Source: DYEP01 sp040755615 (GTDB lineage Bacteria > Bacillota > Sulfobacillia > DUSP01 > DYEP01). Taken from it: a stretch of DNA of 63,525 nt. Below, piece by piece: positions 50,206 to 58,750 of this stretch. The stretch's first letter is position 1. The number at the start of each line of letters is the position of its first letter. A program made the position numbers and the translations under genes. The notes beneath the pieces were generated by a model, which had not been told where the DNA came from, made no database searches, and saw only the letters and a list, made by a program, of their open reading frames with translations. The DNA is taken from NCBI GenBank assembly GCA_040755615.1, contig JBFMAL010000013.1, forward strand, positions 1-63,525. Direction: 5' to 3'.

Positions 50206-51096
50206 TCATTGTATAAGAGACTGGGAAAACGCGTACGGCTCGAAATACAAGAGATCTTCAAGTTTCTCCCCAAGACCGACCAGCTTTACCGGCAAGCCCA
50301 TCTTGTGCGCGATGGCTAGCACCACGCCGCCCTTGGCCGTGCCGTCCATCTTGGTGAGCACTATTCCTGTAATATTCAGCATCTGCTTGAACACCTCGGC
50401 CTGTGCTAAACCGTTCTGCCCGGTCGTGGCGTCGAGCACTAGCAGCGTTTCGTGGGGAGCACCGGGGACCTCTCTTTCAACCACCCGGCGGACCTTCCGA
50501 AGTTCCTCCATCAGGTTGGTTTTGGTATGAAGTCTACCCGCAGTGTCAGCGATAACCAGGTCCGCGCCCCGGTGGCGGGCTGCGGAGATCGCGTCAAACA
50601 CGACGGCTGCCGGGTCTGCCCCTTCGCGGTGGCGCACACAGTCCACCCCCGCTCTCTTCGCCCATATCTCAAGTTGCTCCCCTGCCGCCGCCCTGAAGGT
50701 GTCGGCAGCTGCAAGCAGCGGTTTCCTTCCTTCCGTCCGGAAAAGGTGCGCCATCTTGCCGGCGCTGGTGGTCTTACCCGTGCCGTTAACACCCACTACA
50801 AGTATAACTGCGAGCGCGTCAGCAGGAAGTTCAATTTTCCAGGGTCGCTGGCTGAGAAGCCCCGCTATTTCTTCGCGCACCAGTTCCTTTAGGTTTATCC
50901 CTTGTTTTGCTCGTTTCCTAAGCCTCTCGACGAGCGCCTCTGTGGTCTCGTAGCCAACGTCCGACAGTATCAGCGCTTCTTCAAGGTCCAGAAGGAACGA
51001 AGGGTCAAGCGCCTGCCTTCCGGTGAACACGCCAGATATGGCCTCTCTAGTTCTGGACAGCCCTTCCAAAAGCCTTGAAAAATAGTTTTGCGCCAT
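50206..51096 (-). CDS. ftsY: SRP receptor FtsY
   Basis: 296 residues. No long acidic A domain; NG domain with VNGTGKTTSAGKMAHLF, DTAGRLHTKTNLMEEL and LTKMDGTAKGG. Receptor for SRP at the membrane. Separated from smc by four bases. Confidence 0.96.
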   Translation of the reverse strand: MAQNYFSRLLEGLSRTREAISGVFTGRQALDPSFLLDLEEALILSDVGYETTEALVERLRKRAKQGINLKELVREEIAGLLSQRPWKIELPADALAVILVVGVNGTGKTTSAGKMAHLFRTEGRKPLLAAADTFRAAAGEQLEIWAKRAGVDCVRHREGADPAAVVFDAISAARHRGADLVIADTAGRLHTKTNLMEELRKVRRVVEREVPGAPHETLLVLDATTGQNGLAQAEVFKQMLNITGIVLTKMDGTAKGGVVLAIAHKMGLPVKLVGLGEKLEDLLYFEPYAFSQSLIQ

Positions 51097-51100
51097 CTTC

Positions 51101-54100
51101 CTACACCGCCTGCTCCGATAATCTCACTGACACGATCCGCGATGTACCGCCAGCTTCCAGCGTAATACCATACAGCACGTCAGCCGCACTCATTGTCCCT
51201 CTCTGGTGCGTCACCACAAGGAACTGTGTCTTTTGGGCGTAGTGCCGTAAGAGCCTGGTGAACCTTTCAATGTTCGCCTCGTCAAGCGCCGCCTCGATTT
51301 CGTCAAGAATCACAAAGGGGCTGGGCCTCACCTCAAGCAGCGAAAAGAGCAGCGCGATGGCGGTTAGTGCTCTTTCTCCGCCTGACAGAAGCGACAATTC
51401 CTGCAGCTTTCGGCCCGCAGGTTGCGCCCGGACATCCACCCCGCTGTTCAACGGATCGCCCGGGTCAGTCAGTACTAGTTCTGCATTACCGCCCTCAAAA
51501 AGCAGCCTGAAGATCCGGGTAAAATGTGAGTTCACCTCGTCGAATCCTCTCTGGAACAGTTTTTTGATTTGGCCGTCCATTTCGCGTATGATTCTCTGCA
51601 GATCAGCGGCGGCCTCGTGCAGGTCCGCGTACTGTGCCCGAAGAAACCTAAGCCGCTCCGTACGTCTATTGAGCTCGGCGGGAGCGCCCAAGTTCACCGG
51701 CCCCAGCGCCTCCGCCTGGGATCGGAGTCGAGCGATCTCCTCCTGCGCCTCTTCTTCAGTCTGCACCTCGATGCATGAGAGTTCCTGCGTGTCTGACTGG
51801 CTAAGTCTCGGAGAGATCGCCACAAGCTGCGCCCGCAAGGTCGCCTCCTCGATCTCCAGCCGGTGTATCTCGTCAACAGCGCGCTGCCGCTGCCTGGCCA
51901 GCGCATCGTGCGACCGGCGGGCTGATTCCCGCTCAGCTACAGCCCGCTTAAGCGCCGCTTCCGCTTCCTCAGCCTCTGCGCGGAGGGTGTCTACTAAGAC
52001 TGCTGTATCCGCTTTCTCTCGCCGGCACGCCTCGGCGCGTTCGTACAGCTCCGCCAGCCGTTCCTGGCTCCGCTTTAACAGCTCCCGTTTGCGTGAAGCC
52101 TGAGCAGCCCATGCCTCCATCGCACGTCTTGTCTTTTCGAGATGCTCTTCCAGAGAACGCCTGCGCTCCGTGGCCGTTGCCAGTGCTACTTTCTTCTCGG
52201 TGAGCAGGGCGGCGACTTGCTCTCGCCTGGACTCCGACTCCGCAAGCGCTTCGGTAAGCGTGCGCACAGTCTCCCGGAGCCTGGACTCTTCCGCTTGTAG
52301 TTGTTCCTTTTTCTGCTCGAGTTCACGCAATCTCCCGGGCCTTTGCGTCTCCGCTTCGTTTATGCGGGCAATCTCGGCACGGAGGTCCTCGACTTCCTGG
52401 CGGCGCCTATCCCGCTCTGCACCGGTTGCGTTCAGGTTGGCAGAAAGCGCTGATATCCGCCGCCCGAGCTCCGCCAACCTGGACTCGAGTGAAGATACAC
52501 CTGCTGAGGCTTGGGCTTCTGCGCGCATGTACGTTTCCCGCTCATCTGAAATCTGCTGGATCTCTTCGCCCAGCCGCTTTATCCTCGCGCGGAGCTCCCT
52601 TATCTCGTTCGCCCTTGAGATAAAACCCGCTTGTATCCGGGCGGTGCTCCCTCCTGTCATGGATCCGCCCGGCCATACCACGTCACCGTCTAGGGTGACA
52701 ACCTTGACTGACAGATCGCATGCGCGCGCCACGCGTAGCGCCGCCTCTATGTTCTGGCACACGATCACCCGGCCTAGCGCGAACCGGGCCGCCAGTTCCA
52801 CTTCGGGTTCATACTTCACCAAGTCCACCGCAACCCCTATCACTCCCTGCATGCCGAGAGCAGCTCTCTCCCGGTGAGAGAGAGTTCCGGGCTTTATGAG
52901 GTCAAGCGGCAGGAAGGTGGCCCGGCCCATCTTGTGCCTTTTCATGAGCTCAATGGCCGCCCGTGCGTCCTCTTGCGTACGCACTACCACGTTCTGCGCC
53001 TGGTAGCCCAGGGCGGCCTCAATCGCCTGTTCGAGGGGGGGCCTCACATTGAGGAGCCGGACGAGAGGACCGAGTACGCCGTTTCTGAGTTCAGGGTCTC
53101 GTGCAGCGGCTACGAGCAGTCCCCTTGGCCCCTGAGCAAACCCCTCGAGGCGGTCTTCCATTTCCTGTAGCACAGTCAGCCTGGCTGCCGCCGCTTCATA
53201 ATGGCGCTGCCTCTCGTAGAGCTGCTTTTGCTTCTCCGCGCCCTCGGCCCGGAGCCTGTCCACTTCTGCCCTCTGCGCCTCGAGCCGCGCGGATACGGTC
53301 TGTGCCTCTGCCTGATGCGCCAGGAGCTCCTGCGTATCCCTGTCAATTTCCGAAGATAGCATTTGGAGCACCCGCTGCCCCTCGTCGATCCTGTCGGCGA
53401 TCCGCATGCTTTCCCGCAATTTGCCCTCGCCCTCGCTGATCGTGGACGACAGCGCGTTCTTCACCGCTGCCTGCTCGTTAAGCAGGTCTAATAGCTCCGC
53501 CTTGGCCTCGTCAAGCATTGCTGCCGTATCCTTTGCCTTCGCCTGCATCTTCTCATGTTCCTCATCCAGCGCATTCACTTCCCGCGCGATTGCGTGTTCC
53601 AATACCGAGATCGCGGCACAGGACTTCTCCTCCTCTTTTAACCGGTTCCCCGCCGATTCGAGGTCCGCGTCAAGCTGCCCAAGCTCTTGAGACACCCCTG
53701 CTATCTCATCCCGCAGGGACCCTGCTCTTTCGCTGAGCGAGTCTTCCAGGTCGGAAAGCCTGCCGAGCCGGGCAGAAGCCCCCGACAGCTTGTCCTTCAA
53801 CACGCGGAGCGCAGCTTCCTGAGCGTCTACCGACTGCTCCGCCAGTTCCAAGGTGCCCGAAACCTCTTGTATCTTCTGGTCCTTTGCGATCAGGCTTTCT
53901 CTCAGCCGCGAGATGGTGTCCGCAAGACCCGCGAGCGACTCACGGAGCGCGTGTGCCTGCCGCCAGAGCGACCAGGTCTCGAGCAGCCTTATCCGCCGTT
54001 CAAGAGACAGGTACCGCTCAGTAAGCTCAGCCTGGGCAGACAATTCCGGCAGCTCGGACTCAAATTCTGCTATAAGGTCTGACACGCGTTCCATGTCCCT

Positions 54101-54655
54101 TGCGGTGTGTTCCATCTTGCGTGATGCTTCAAGCTTTCTCTTGCGGTACTTGGTGATGCCGGCCGCTTCCTCAATGAGCGCCCTGCGCTCCTCGGGCTTC
54201 TGAGAGAGAATCTCCTCCACGCGACCCTGGCCAATGATGGAGTAACCCTCCCGGCCGATACCCGTATCCCAAAACATCTCTAGTACATCTTTCAGCCTGC
54301 ACGAAGCCCGGTTTATCGTATATGTACTGGTGCCGTCGCGCAGCACGCGCCGACTGACGACCACGTCTTGGTAATCTACAGGCAGGTACCCGGACGAGTT
54401 GTCCAGGTGCAGCGTGACCTCAGCCATCGACAGCGCTCGTTTCTTCTCCGTACCGGAGAATATCACGTCCTCCATGCGGGAACCCCGGAGAGAGCGGGGG
54501 TTCTGCTCACCCAACACCCATCTCACCGCGTCCACCAGGTTCGATTTGCCCGAGCCGTTGGGGCCTACGATCGCGGTAATGCCCGGTCCCAGTTCCATCC
54601 TAATCCTGTCAGCAAACGACTTGAACCCCTGTAGCTCCAACGCCTTAAGGTACAT
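51101..54655 (-). CDS. smc: Chromosome segregation ATPase SMC
   Basis: About 1184 residues. N-terminal Walker A GPNGSGKSNLVDAVRW; coiled-coil arms (about 170-500 and 680-1020), hinge (about 515-640) with GVLGPLVRLLNVRP, GYQAQNVVV; C-terminal ABC signature LLSGGERALTAIALLF and Walker B VILDEIEAALDEAN. ATG at 54655 follows GGGGGG; an upstream in-frame ATG (54697) lies inside a terminator hairpin and is unlikely. Confidence 0.97.
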   Translation of the reverse strand: MYLKALELQGFKSFADRIRMELGPGITAIVGPNGSGKSNLVDAVRWVLGEQNPRSLRGSRMEDVIFSGTEKKRALSMAEVTLHLDNSSGYLPVDYQDVVVSRRVLRDGTSTYTINRASCRLKDVLEMFWDTGIGREGYSIIGQGRVEEILSQKPEERRALIEEAAGITKYRKRKLEASRKMEHTARDMERVSDLIAEFESELPELSAQAELTERYLSLERRIRLLETWSLWRQAHALRESLAGLADTISRLRESLIAKDQKIQEVSGTLELAEQSVDAQEAALRVLKDKLSGASARLGRLSDLEDSLSERAGSLRDEIAGVSQELGQLDADLESAGNRLKEEEKSCAAISVLEHAIAREVNALDEEHEKMQAKAKDTAAMLDEAKAELLDLLNEQAAVKNALSSTISEGEGKLRESMRIADRIDEGQRVLQMLSSEIDRDTQELLAHQAEAQTVSARLEAQRAEVDRLRAEGAEKQKQLYERQRHYEAAAARLTVLQEMEDRLEGFAQGPRGLLVAAARDPELRNGVLGPLVRLLNVRPPLEQAIEAALGYQAQNVVVRTQEDARAAIELMKRHKMGRATFLPLDLIKPGTLSHRERAALGMQGVIGVAVDLVKYEPEVELAARFALGRVIVCQNIEAALRVARACDLSVKVVTLDGDVVWPGGSMTGGSTARIQAGFISRANEIRELRARIKRLGEEIQQISDERETYMRAEAQASAGVSSLESRLAELGRRISALSANLNATGAERDRRRQEVEDLRAEIARINEAETQRPGRLRELEQKKEQLQAEESRLRETVRTLTEALAESESRREQVAALLTEKKVALATATERRRSLEEHLEKTRRAMEAWAAQASRKRELLKRSQERLAELYERAEACRREKADTAVLVDTLRAEAEEAEAALKRAVAERESARRSHDALARQRQRAVDEIHRLEIEEATLRAQLVAISPRLSQSDTQELSCIEVQTEEEAQEEIARLRSQAEALGPVNLGAPAELNRRTERLRFLRAQYADLHEAAADLQRIIREMDGQIKKLFQRGFDEVNSHFTRIFRLLFEGGNAELVLTDPGDPLNSGVDVRAQPAGRKLQELSLLSGGERALTAIALLFSLLEVRPSPFVILDEIEAALDEANIERFTRLLRHYAQKTQFLVVTHQRGTMSAADVLYGITLEAGGTSRIVSVRLSEQAV

Positions 54656-54679
54656 CTGCAAAGCCCCCCAAAGTCCAAC

Positions 54680-54714
54680 AAAAAACCTGTCCATCATCAG
54701 ATAAACAGGTTTTT
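54680..54714 (-). terminator. Intrinsic terminator between spoVS and smc
   Basis: Minus strand AAAAACCTGT / ACAGGTTTTTT (10-bp stem, 14-base loop) and a U-tract. It separates spoVS from the smc gene. Confidence 0.9.
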
Positions 54715-54752
54715 CCCGATGATCTTTAGATTATTGCGCTTTTAGTTTTCTC

Positions 54753-55013
54753 TCATCTCGGTTCTACGATAAATCTTATCGCAGTTCTCTCTTCTCCGTC
54801 TATAGCTATTTCGGAAAAAGCGGGTATACAGACCAGGTCGATACCATTTGGAGCTACAAATCCGCGAGTGATGGCAATAGCTTTAACCGCCTGGTTCACC
54901 GCCCCTGCGCCCACCGCCTGTACTTCAACAAACCCCCTCTCTCTGAGTACGGCTGCGAGGGCTCCTGCCACGGACTTGGGGTTGGAGTTGGTTGCCACCT
55001 TGAGCACTTCCAC
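54753..55013 (-). CDS. spoVS: Stage V sporulation protein S
   Basis: 86 residues, one Alba-like fold: EVLKVATNSNPKSVAGALAAVLRE and VEVQAVGAGAVNQAVKAIAI (cited as VGAGAVNQAVKA). Very close to Bacillus SpoVS in length and pattern. Promotes sporulation stages II-V; molecular role not settled. GTG at 55013 follows GGGAGG. Preceded by a consensus-like sigma-H promoter. Confidence 0.95.
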   Translation of the reverse strand: MEVLKVATNSNPKSVAGALAAVLRERGFVEVQAVGAGAVNQAVKAIAITRGFVAPNGIDLVCIPAFSEIAIDGEERTAIRFIVEPR

Positions 55014-55064
55014 TGCTTCGACCTCCCTGTGTATTTACCAGCTTAAATACCACTATATACACTC

Positions 55065-55091
55065 ATTCGGCACTTCCCTGAAAATTCCTCC
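55065..55091 (-). promoter_or_regulatory. Sigma-H promoter before spoVS
   Basis: Minus strand GGAGGAATT, 11-base spacer, GCCGAATGA: fits RnAGGAwWW-N11-RnnGAATWW at all core positions. spoVS of Bacillus is also sigma-H controlled. The leader also contains an inverted repeat GTATTTA-AGCTGG-TAAATAC (55031-55050). Confidence 0.8.
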
Positions 55092-55129
55092 TCTTCCAAT
55101 CATGACTTTTCGCGGTATGAGGCCTGACA

Positions 55130-55148
55130 TTTACATGGTTTATGTAAA
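55130..55148. promoter_or_regulatory. Inverted repeat TTTACAT-GGTTT-ATGTAAA
   Basis: Perfect 7-bp arms separated by 5 bases, about 70 bases upstream of the plus-strand HTH gene. Looks like an operator, perhaps for its own product. No experimental or comparative support seen. Confidence 0.45.
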
Positions 55149-55213
55149 GGGAATCCAACCGGTGCTTCAAATTCCTTCTCATGTATTGCTTCGCGGCAAT
55201 GGGAGTTGATCAT

Positions 55214-55732
55214 TTGGAAGTACTCGACCGCATGGCTGCTCTCATCAGGGAGAATCCATCCATTACGGTGCGCGAAATCGCGGCGCGGCTTGGATACTCA
55301 GAAGAGAGGTCAGTGTATTACTGGTTGGAGAAGGCAAGGTACTATGGGATTCGCAGCTTTCGGAGAGCAGTGCTGACTGGACAGTACAGGCCCCATCACT
55401 TCAAGGGATACGTTTCGGAAGACGGGGTCGAAGCGGTAACGGTCAGGGTGGCGCGCGGACTTACCGCACAGAATACGCCGCAGTTCACCGGTGAAAAGCT
55501 GATCCTTGGGCCCGGAGTGGCACAGGGCAGCTTTGCGGTGCGGCTTCAGTCAGACGTACCCGATAAGGGGTTTTTGCGGGGAGACGTTCTGGTCGCCGAC
55601 CCGTCTTCAGTGCCTTTGCCCGGAGAGTTGGTCCTCAGGGGGCGAGCAGGCAGGTTCGACCTGGTAGCCTATAATCCTTCAGATACCGCCGCGTTCGTCG
55701 CCCGCGTCATTCGCCTGATCCGCAGCTTCTAG
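55214..55732 (+). CDS. HTH protein with S24/LexA-like C-terminal domain
   Basis: About 172 residues from TTG at 55214 (seven bases after GGGAG; ATG 55199 possible). N-terminal HTH (about 1-55): SITVREIAARLGYSEERSVYYWLEKA, cited as EIAARLGYSEERSVYY. C-terminal region (about 95-170) resembles LexA/S24: DVPDKGFLRGDVLVADP and GELVLRGRAGRF. A catalytic Ser-Lys pair is not clear: the usual SM context is replaced by SD and no obvious Lys follows. Opposite strand to its neighbours; its last 54 bases overlap the end of rnc. Function unknown; a regulator is likely. Confidence 0.7.
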   Translation: MEVLDRMAALIRENPSITVREIAARLGYSEERSVYYWLEKARYYGIRSFRRAVLTGQYRPHHFKGYVSEDGVEAVTVRVARGLTAQNTPQFTGEKLILGPGVAQGSFAVRLQSDVPDKGFLRGDVLVADPSSVPLPGELVLRGRAGRFDLVAYNPSDTAAFVARVIRLIRSF

Positions 55733-56422
55733 CCTTTCCAGCGCGTCTCGTGCTGCCGCTTGCTCCGACTGCTTTTTGCTCCGCCCTTCACCGGTGCCCA
55801 GTACCTGACCCTTGTACACCGCAGCCGATCGGAAAGTCCTGTCATGGGCAGGCCCCCAGCTGTCAAGCAGCACGTACTCCACTTCCTCCTTGTATTTCCG
55901 CTGAAATATCTCCTGGAGCGCAGTCTTGTAGTCGGTGGACTCAACCCTTCCAAAGGGTACGCAATATGTGACTACAGACCTGGCCGCATCAAGGCCCCCG
56001 TCGAGGTACAGCGCCCCAAGAAGCGCCTCAAACAAATCGGAAAGCACCGACGGCAACTCCCGGATGCCAGCTTGCTCCTCGCCTTTTCCTACAAGCGCCG
56101 CGTCACCCAGGCCCAGCTTCCTTGCTGCGGCGGCGATGGTGTCCTCCCGCACGAGCTGGGCCCGGGTCCGGGTGAGCCAGCCTTCCTCGGCGTCAGGGTA
56201 GCGGCGGTACAGCTCCTCGGCAACCAGGAGTGAAAGAACCGCGTCGCCCAAAAACTCCAATCGCTGGTACGATGGGCCGTGCTGCCTTCCTTTCTGATTG
56301 AAGTACGAACGGTGCGTCAGGGCGCTCCGAAGCAGCGCCGGGTCTTTCACCCGCACGCGCGCCCTGGCAAGCCTCGCTGCGACGATCTTCACTCCGCAGT
56401 CGCGAGGGTTGTCGGTAGTCAC
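55679..56422 (-). CDS. rnc: Ribonuclease III
   Basis: 247 residues. Catalytic domain signature RLEFLGDAVLSLLVAEELY, SDLFEALLGALYLDGG, then C-terminal dsRNA-binding domain (about 165-235) with GEGRSKKQSEQAAARDALERL (cited as RSKKQSEQAAARDAL). Cleaves double-stranded RNA. Overlaps fabF by four bases and its end overlaps the plus-strand HTH gene by 54 bases. Confidence 0.96.
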   Translation of the reverse strand: MTTDNPRDCGVKIVAARLARARVRVKDPALLRSALTHRSYFNQKGRQHGPSYQRLEFLGDAVLSLLVAEELYRRYPDAEEGWLTRTRAQLVREDTIAAAARKLGLGDAALVGKGEEQAGIRELPSVLSDLFEALLGALYLDGGLDAARSVVTYCVPFGRVESTDYKTALQEIFQRKYKEEVEYVLLDSWGPAHDRTFRSAAVYKGQVLGTGEGRSKKQSEQAAARDALERLEAADQANDAGDERGGI

Positions 56423-57651
56423 GGTTCAAACCTCCTGAATAAAAGGACCGCGTTCTGTCCCCCGAAACCAAAGGAGTTGGACATGGCCACCCGGACGTTC
56501 ATGTCCCTGGCCACGTTGGGCACGTAGTCCAGATCGCATTCCGGGTCGGGCTCCTCGTAATTGATGGTAGGAGGTACACGCCCGTTGGTAATGGCCAGCA
56601 CGCACACGGCAGCCTCCAGAGCACCGGCGGCCCCCAGCAGGTGCCCTGTGACAGACTTCGTGGAGCTTACCGCAAGCTTGTAAGCGTGTTCGCCGAATAC
56701 CTGTCGGATGGCTTGGGTCTCCGTCGCATCGTTCGCAGGCGTCGAAGTGCCGTGCGCGTTGATGTAGTCCACCTCTTCCGGCGCGACACCCGCGGAGTCA
56801 AGCGCCATTTGCATGGCACGCCTGGCTCCTTCCCCGTCAGGCGAAGGTGCAGTAATATGATATGCGTCGGCCGTGAGGCCGTAGCCAGCCAGCTCGGCAT
56901 ATATCCGGGCTCCGCGCCGCTGTGCGTGCCCGGCTTCCTCCAGGATGAGTGAGGCTGCGCCTTCGCCCATAACAAACCCGTCCCTGCCCCGATCAAACGG
57001 TCTTGAGGCGCGCTCGGGTTCATGGTTTCTGGTGGACAGAGCCTTCATTGATGCAAAGCCGGCGACTGCGAGCGGTACAAATGCCGCTTCGCTCCCTCCC
57101 ACGATCATCACGTCGGCCACGCCCTCTCTGATGTATCTCATACCCTCTCCCACCGCGTTACTCGAGGCAGCGCACGCGGTGATCAGCGTGGTGTTGGGGC
57201 CACGTGCACCAAAACGTATGGCCACGTTTCCCGCAGCCATATTAGCGATCATCATGGGAATGAAGAACGGGCTCACCCGAGACGGACCCTTATCAAACAA
57301 CACGGAAAACTGGCTGCTGAGTGTTTCCATACCCCCGATCCCCGTTCCCAGGCAAACGCCTGCCCGGTCTCCCAGTTCCTTATCCGACAGACCCGCGTCG
57401 GTCAGCGCAAGCGCGCTGGCTGCCACGGCCATCTGCGAGAATCTATCCATCCTTTTGGCGTCGCGTTTGTCCATGTACTTTTCGGGCTCAAAATCTACTT
57501 CCGCTCCAATTTTTACCTCATACTCCGACGCGTCGAACCGGGTGATGCGCCTCACTCCAGATTCTCCTCTGACAATCCTCTGAAATACCTGTTCACACCC
57601 GTCCCCAAGCGGCGTAATAAGCCCGATTCCGGTCACAACCACTCGTCTCAT
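56419..57651 (-). CDS. fabF: 3-oxoacyl-ACP synthase II
   Basis: 410 residues, thiolase fold. Catalytic Cys in TACAASSNAVGEG, His in NAHGTSTPAND and second His in TKSVTGHLLGAAG. Elongates acyl-ACP chains. It lies between acpP and rnc; the acpP-fabF gap holds a strong hairpin. Confidence 0.96.
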   Translation of the reverse strand: MRRVVVTGIGLITPLGDGCEQVFQRIVRGESGVRRITRFDASEYEVKIGAEVDFEPEKYMDKRDAKRMDRFSQMAVAASALALTDAGLSDKELGDRAGVCLGTGIGGMETLSSQFSVLFDKGPSRVSPFFIPMMIANMAAGNVAIRFGARGPNTTLITACAASSNAVGEGMRYIREGVADVMIVGGSEAAFVPLAVAGFASMKALSTRNHEPERASRPFDRGRDGFVMGEGAASLILEEAGHAQRRGARIYAELAGYGLTADAYHITAPSPDGEGARRAMQMALDSAGVAPEEVDYINAHGTSTPANDATETQAIRQVFGEHAYKLAVSSTKSVTGHLLGAAGALEAAVCVLAITNGRVPPTINYEEPDPECDLDYVPNVARDMNVRVAMSNSFGFGGQNAVLLFRRFEP

Positions 57652-57676
57652 GCGATGAATCCTCCATTAACCAGAA

Positions 57677-57702
57677 AGTCCCCCAGCCTTGTCTGAGGGA
57701 CT
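57677..57702 (-). other. Hairpin in acpP-fabF spacer
   Basis: Minus strand AGTCCCTCAG / CTGGGGGACT (10 pairs, one G-T), loop ACAAGG, then TTCTGG. No real U-tract, so more likely an mRNA processing or stability structure, or a weak attenuator, than a strong terminator. Confidence 0.6.
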
Positions 57703-57721
57703 TCCGATTTTCCGTTTTCGC

Positions 57722-57970
57722 CTACTTCGTTCGCTCTCGGATGTATTCAACCACATCCGCCACTGTATTGATCTTCTCAGCGTCCTCGTCCGGGATCTCG
57801 AGGCCGAATTCCTCCTCCAAAGCCATGATCAGCTCGACAATGTCCAGGGAGTCCGCCCCCAGATCGTTTATGAAGGTGGAGTCCAGGCTAATCTCATCCT
57901 CGTCATCGATGCTGAGCTGCTCGGCTATTATCTCACGTACCTTTTGGAAGATTGGGTCCTTACCCGCCAT
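57722..57970 (-). CDS. acpP: Acyl carrier protein
   Basis: 82 residues. The phosphopantetheine Ser is in GADSLDIVELIM; four-helix acidic protein. ATG at 57970 follows AAGGAGGTGAAG. Carrier of acyl chains for fatty acid synthesis. Confidence 0.97.
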   Translation of the reverse strand: MAGKDPIFQKVREIIAEQLSIDDEDEISLDSTFINDLGADSLDIVELIMALEEEFGLEIPDEDAEKINTVADVVEYIRERTK

Positions 57971-58002
57971 CCCCTTCACCTCCTTCTTCCCGCCCAGTTC
58001 AG

Positions 58003-58749
58003 TCACACGTAAGCCAGTCCCCCATCAACCCCGATAACCTGGCCAGTTATGTACCTCGACAGGTCTGACACCAAGAACAGCACAGCGTCGGCCACTTCTT
58101 CAGGGTTGCCCTCACGCTTTAATGCGGTAGCAGCGATCATCCGGTCACGCGCCTCTTGTGGCAGCTCCTTCGTCATATCAGTTGCGATGAGCCCCGGAGC
58201 CACAGCGTTCACGCGGATGCCCCGGCTGCCCACCTCATGTGCCAGACTCCTCGTCAAGCCGAGCAAGCCCGCCTTCGCGGCGGCGTAGTTGCACTGCCCC
58301 GCGTTGCCGGTGAGCGCCACAACCGAGCTGATGTTCACAATACTGCCTGATTTCTTCTTTAACATCAGCCTTATGGCTTCACGGCAACAGAGAAACGCTC
58401 CCGTGAGGTTGGTGGAAATGACAGCGTTCCAGTCACTCTCCTTCATCCGGAGAACCAGTCTGTCCAGTGTGACTCCTGCGTTGTTTACAAGAATATCTAC
58501 GGTTCCCAGTTCGGAGACTGCCGTGTGAAATAAACGGGCGACCTCGTCCTCCCTGGAAATGTCGGCCTGAACCAGTACGGCTTTACCCCCGAGTCTCTCC
58601 ACCTCGGCCTGCGTCTCTCGGGCCGAGGCCTCATTCCCCCTGTAGTTCAGGCAGACGGCAGCCCCCTCCCGGGCCAGGGCTAGAGCCACAGCTCTGCCTA
58701 TTCCCCTGGAAGCACCGGTAATTACTGCCGTCTTCGCGTCTAGTAACAT
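58003..58749 (-). CDS. fabG: 3-oxoacyl-ACP reductase
   Basis: 248 residues, SDR fold. NAD(P) motif TGASRGIGRAVALALA, NNAGVTLD, and catalytic Tyr/Lys in NYAAAKAG. Reduces 3-oxoacyl-ACP with NADPH. ATG at 58749 (GGAGGT upstream) overlaps the fabD stop region by a few bases. Confidence 0.97.
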   Translation of the reverse strand: MLLDAKTAVITGASRGIGRAVALALAREGAAVCLNYRGNEASARETQAEVERLGGKAVLVQADISREDEVARLFHTAVSELGTVDILVNNAGVTLDRLVLRMKESDWNAVISTNLTGAFLCCREAIRLMLKKKSGSIVNISSVVALTGNAGQCNYAAAKAGLLGLTRSLAHEVGSRGIRVNAVAPGLIATDMTKELPQEARDRMIAATALKREGNPEEVADAVLFLVSDLSRYITGQVIGVDGGLAYV

Positions 58750-58750
58750 C

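Noticed and set aside
54656..54697. Upstream in-frame ATG (54697) as the smc start
   Set aside because: It would place coding sequence inside a strong terminator hairpin; ATG 54655 has a GGGGGG site and gives the usual N-terminus.
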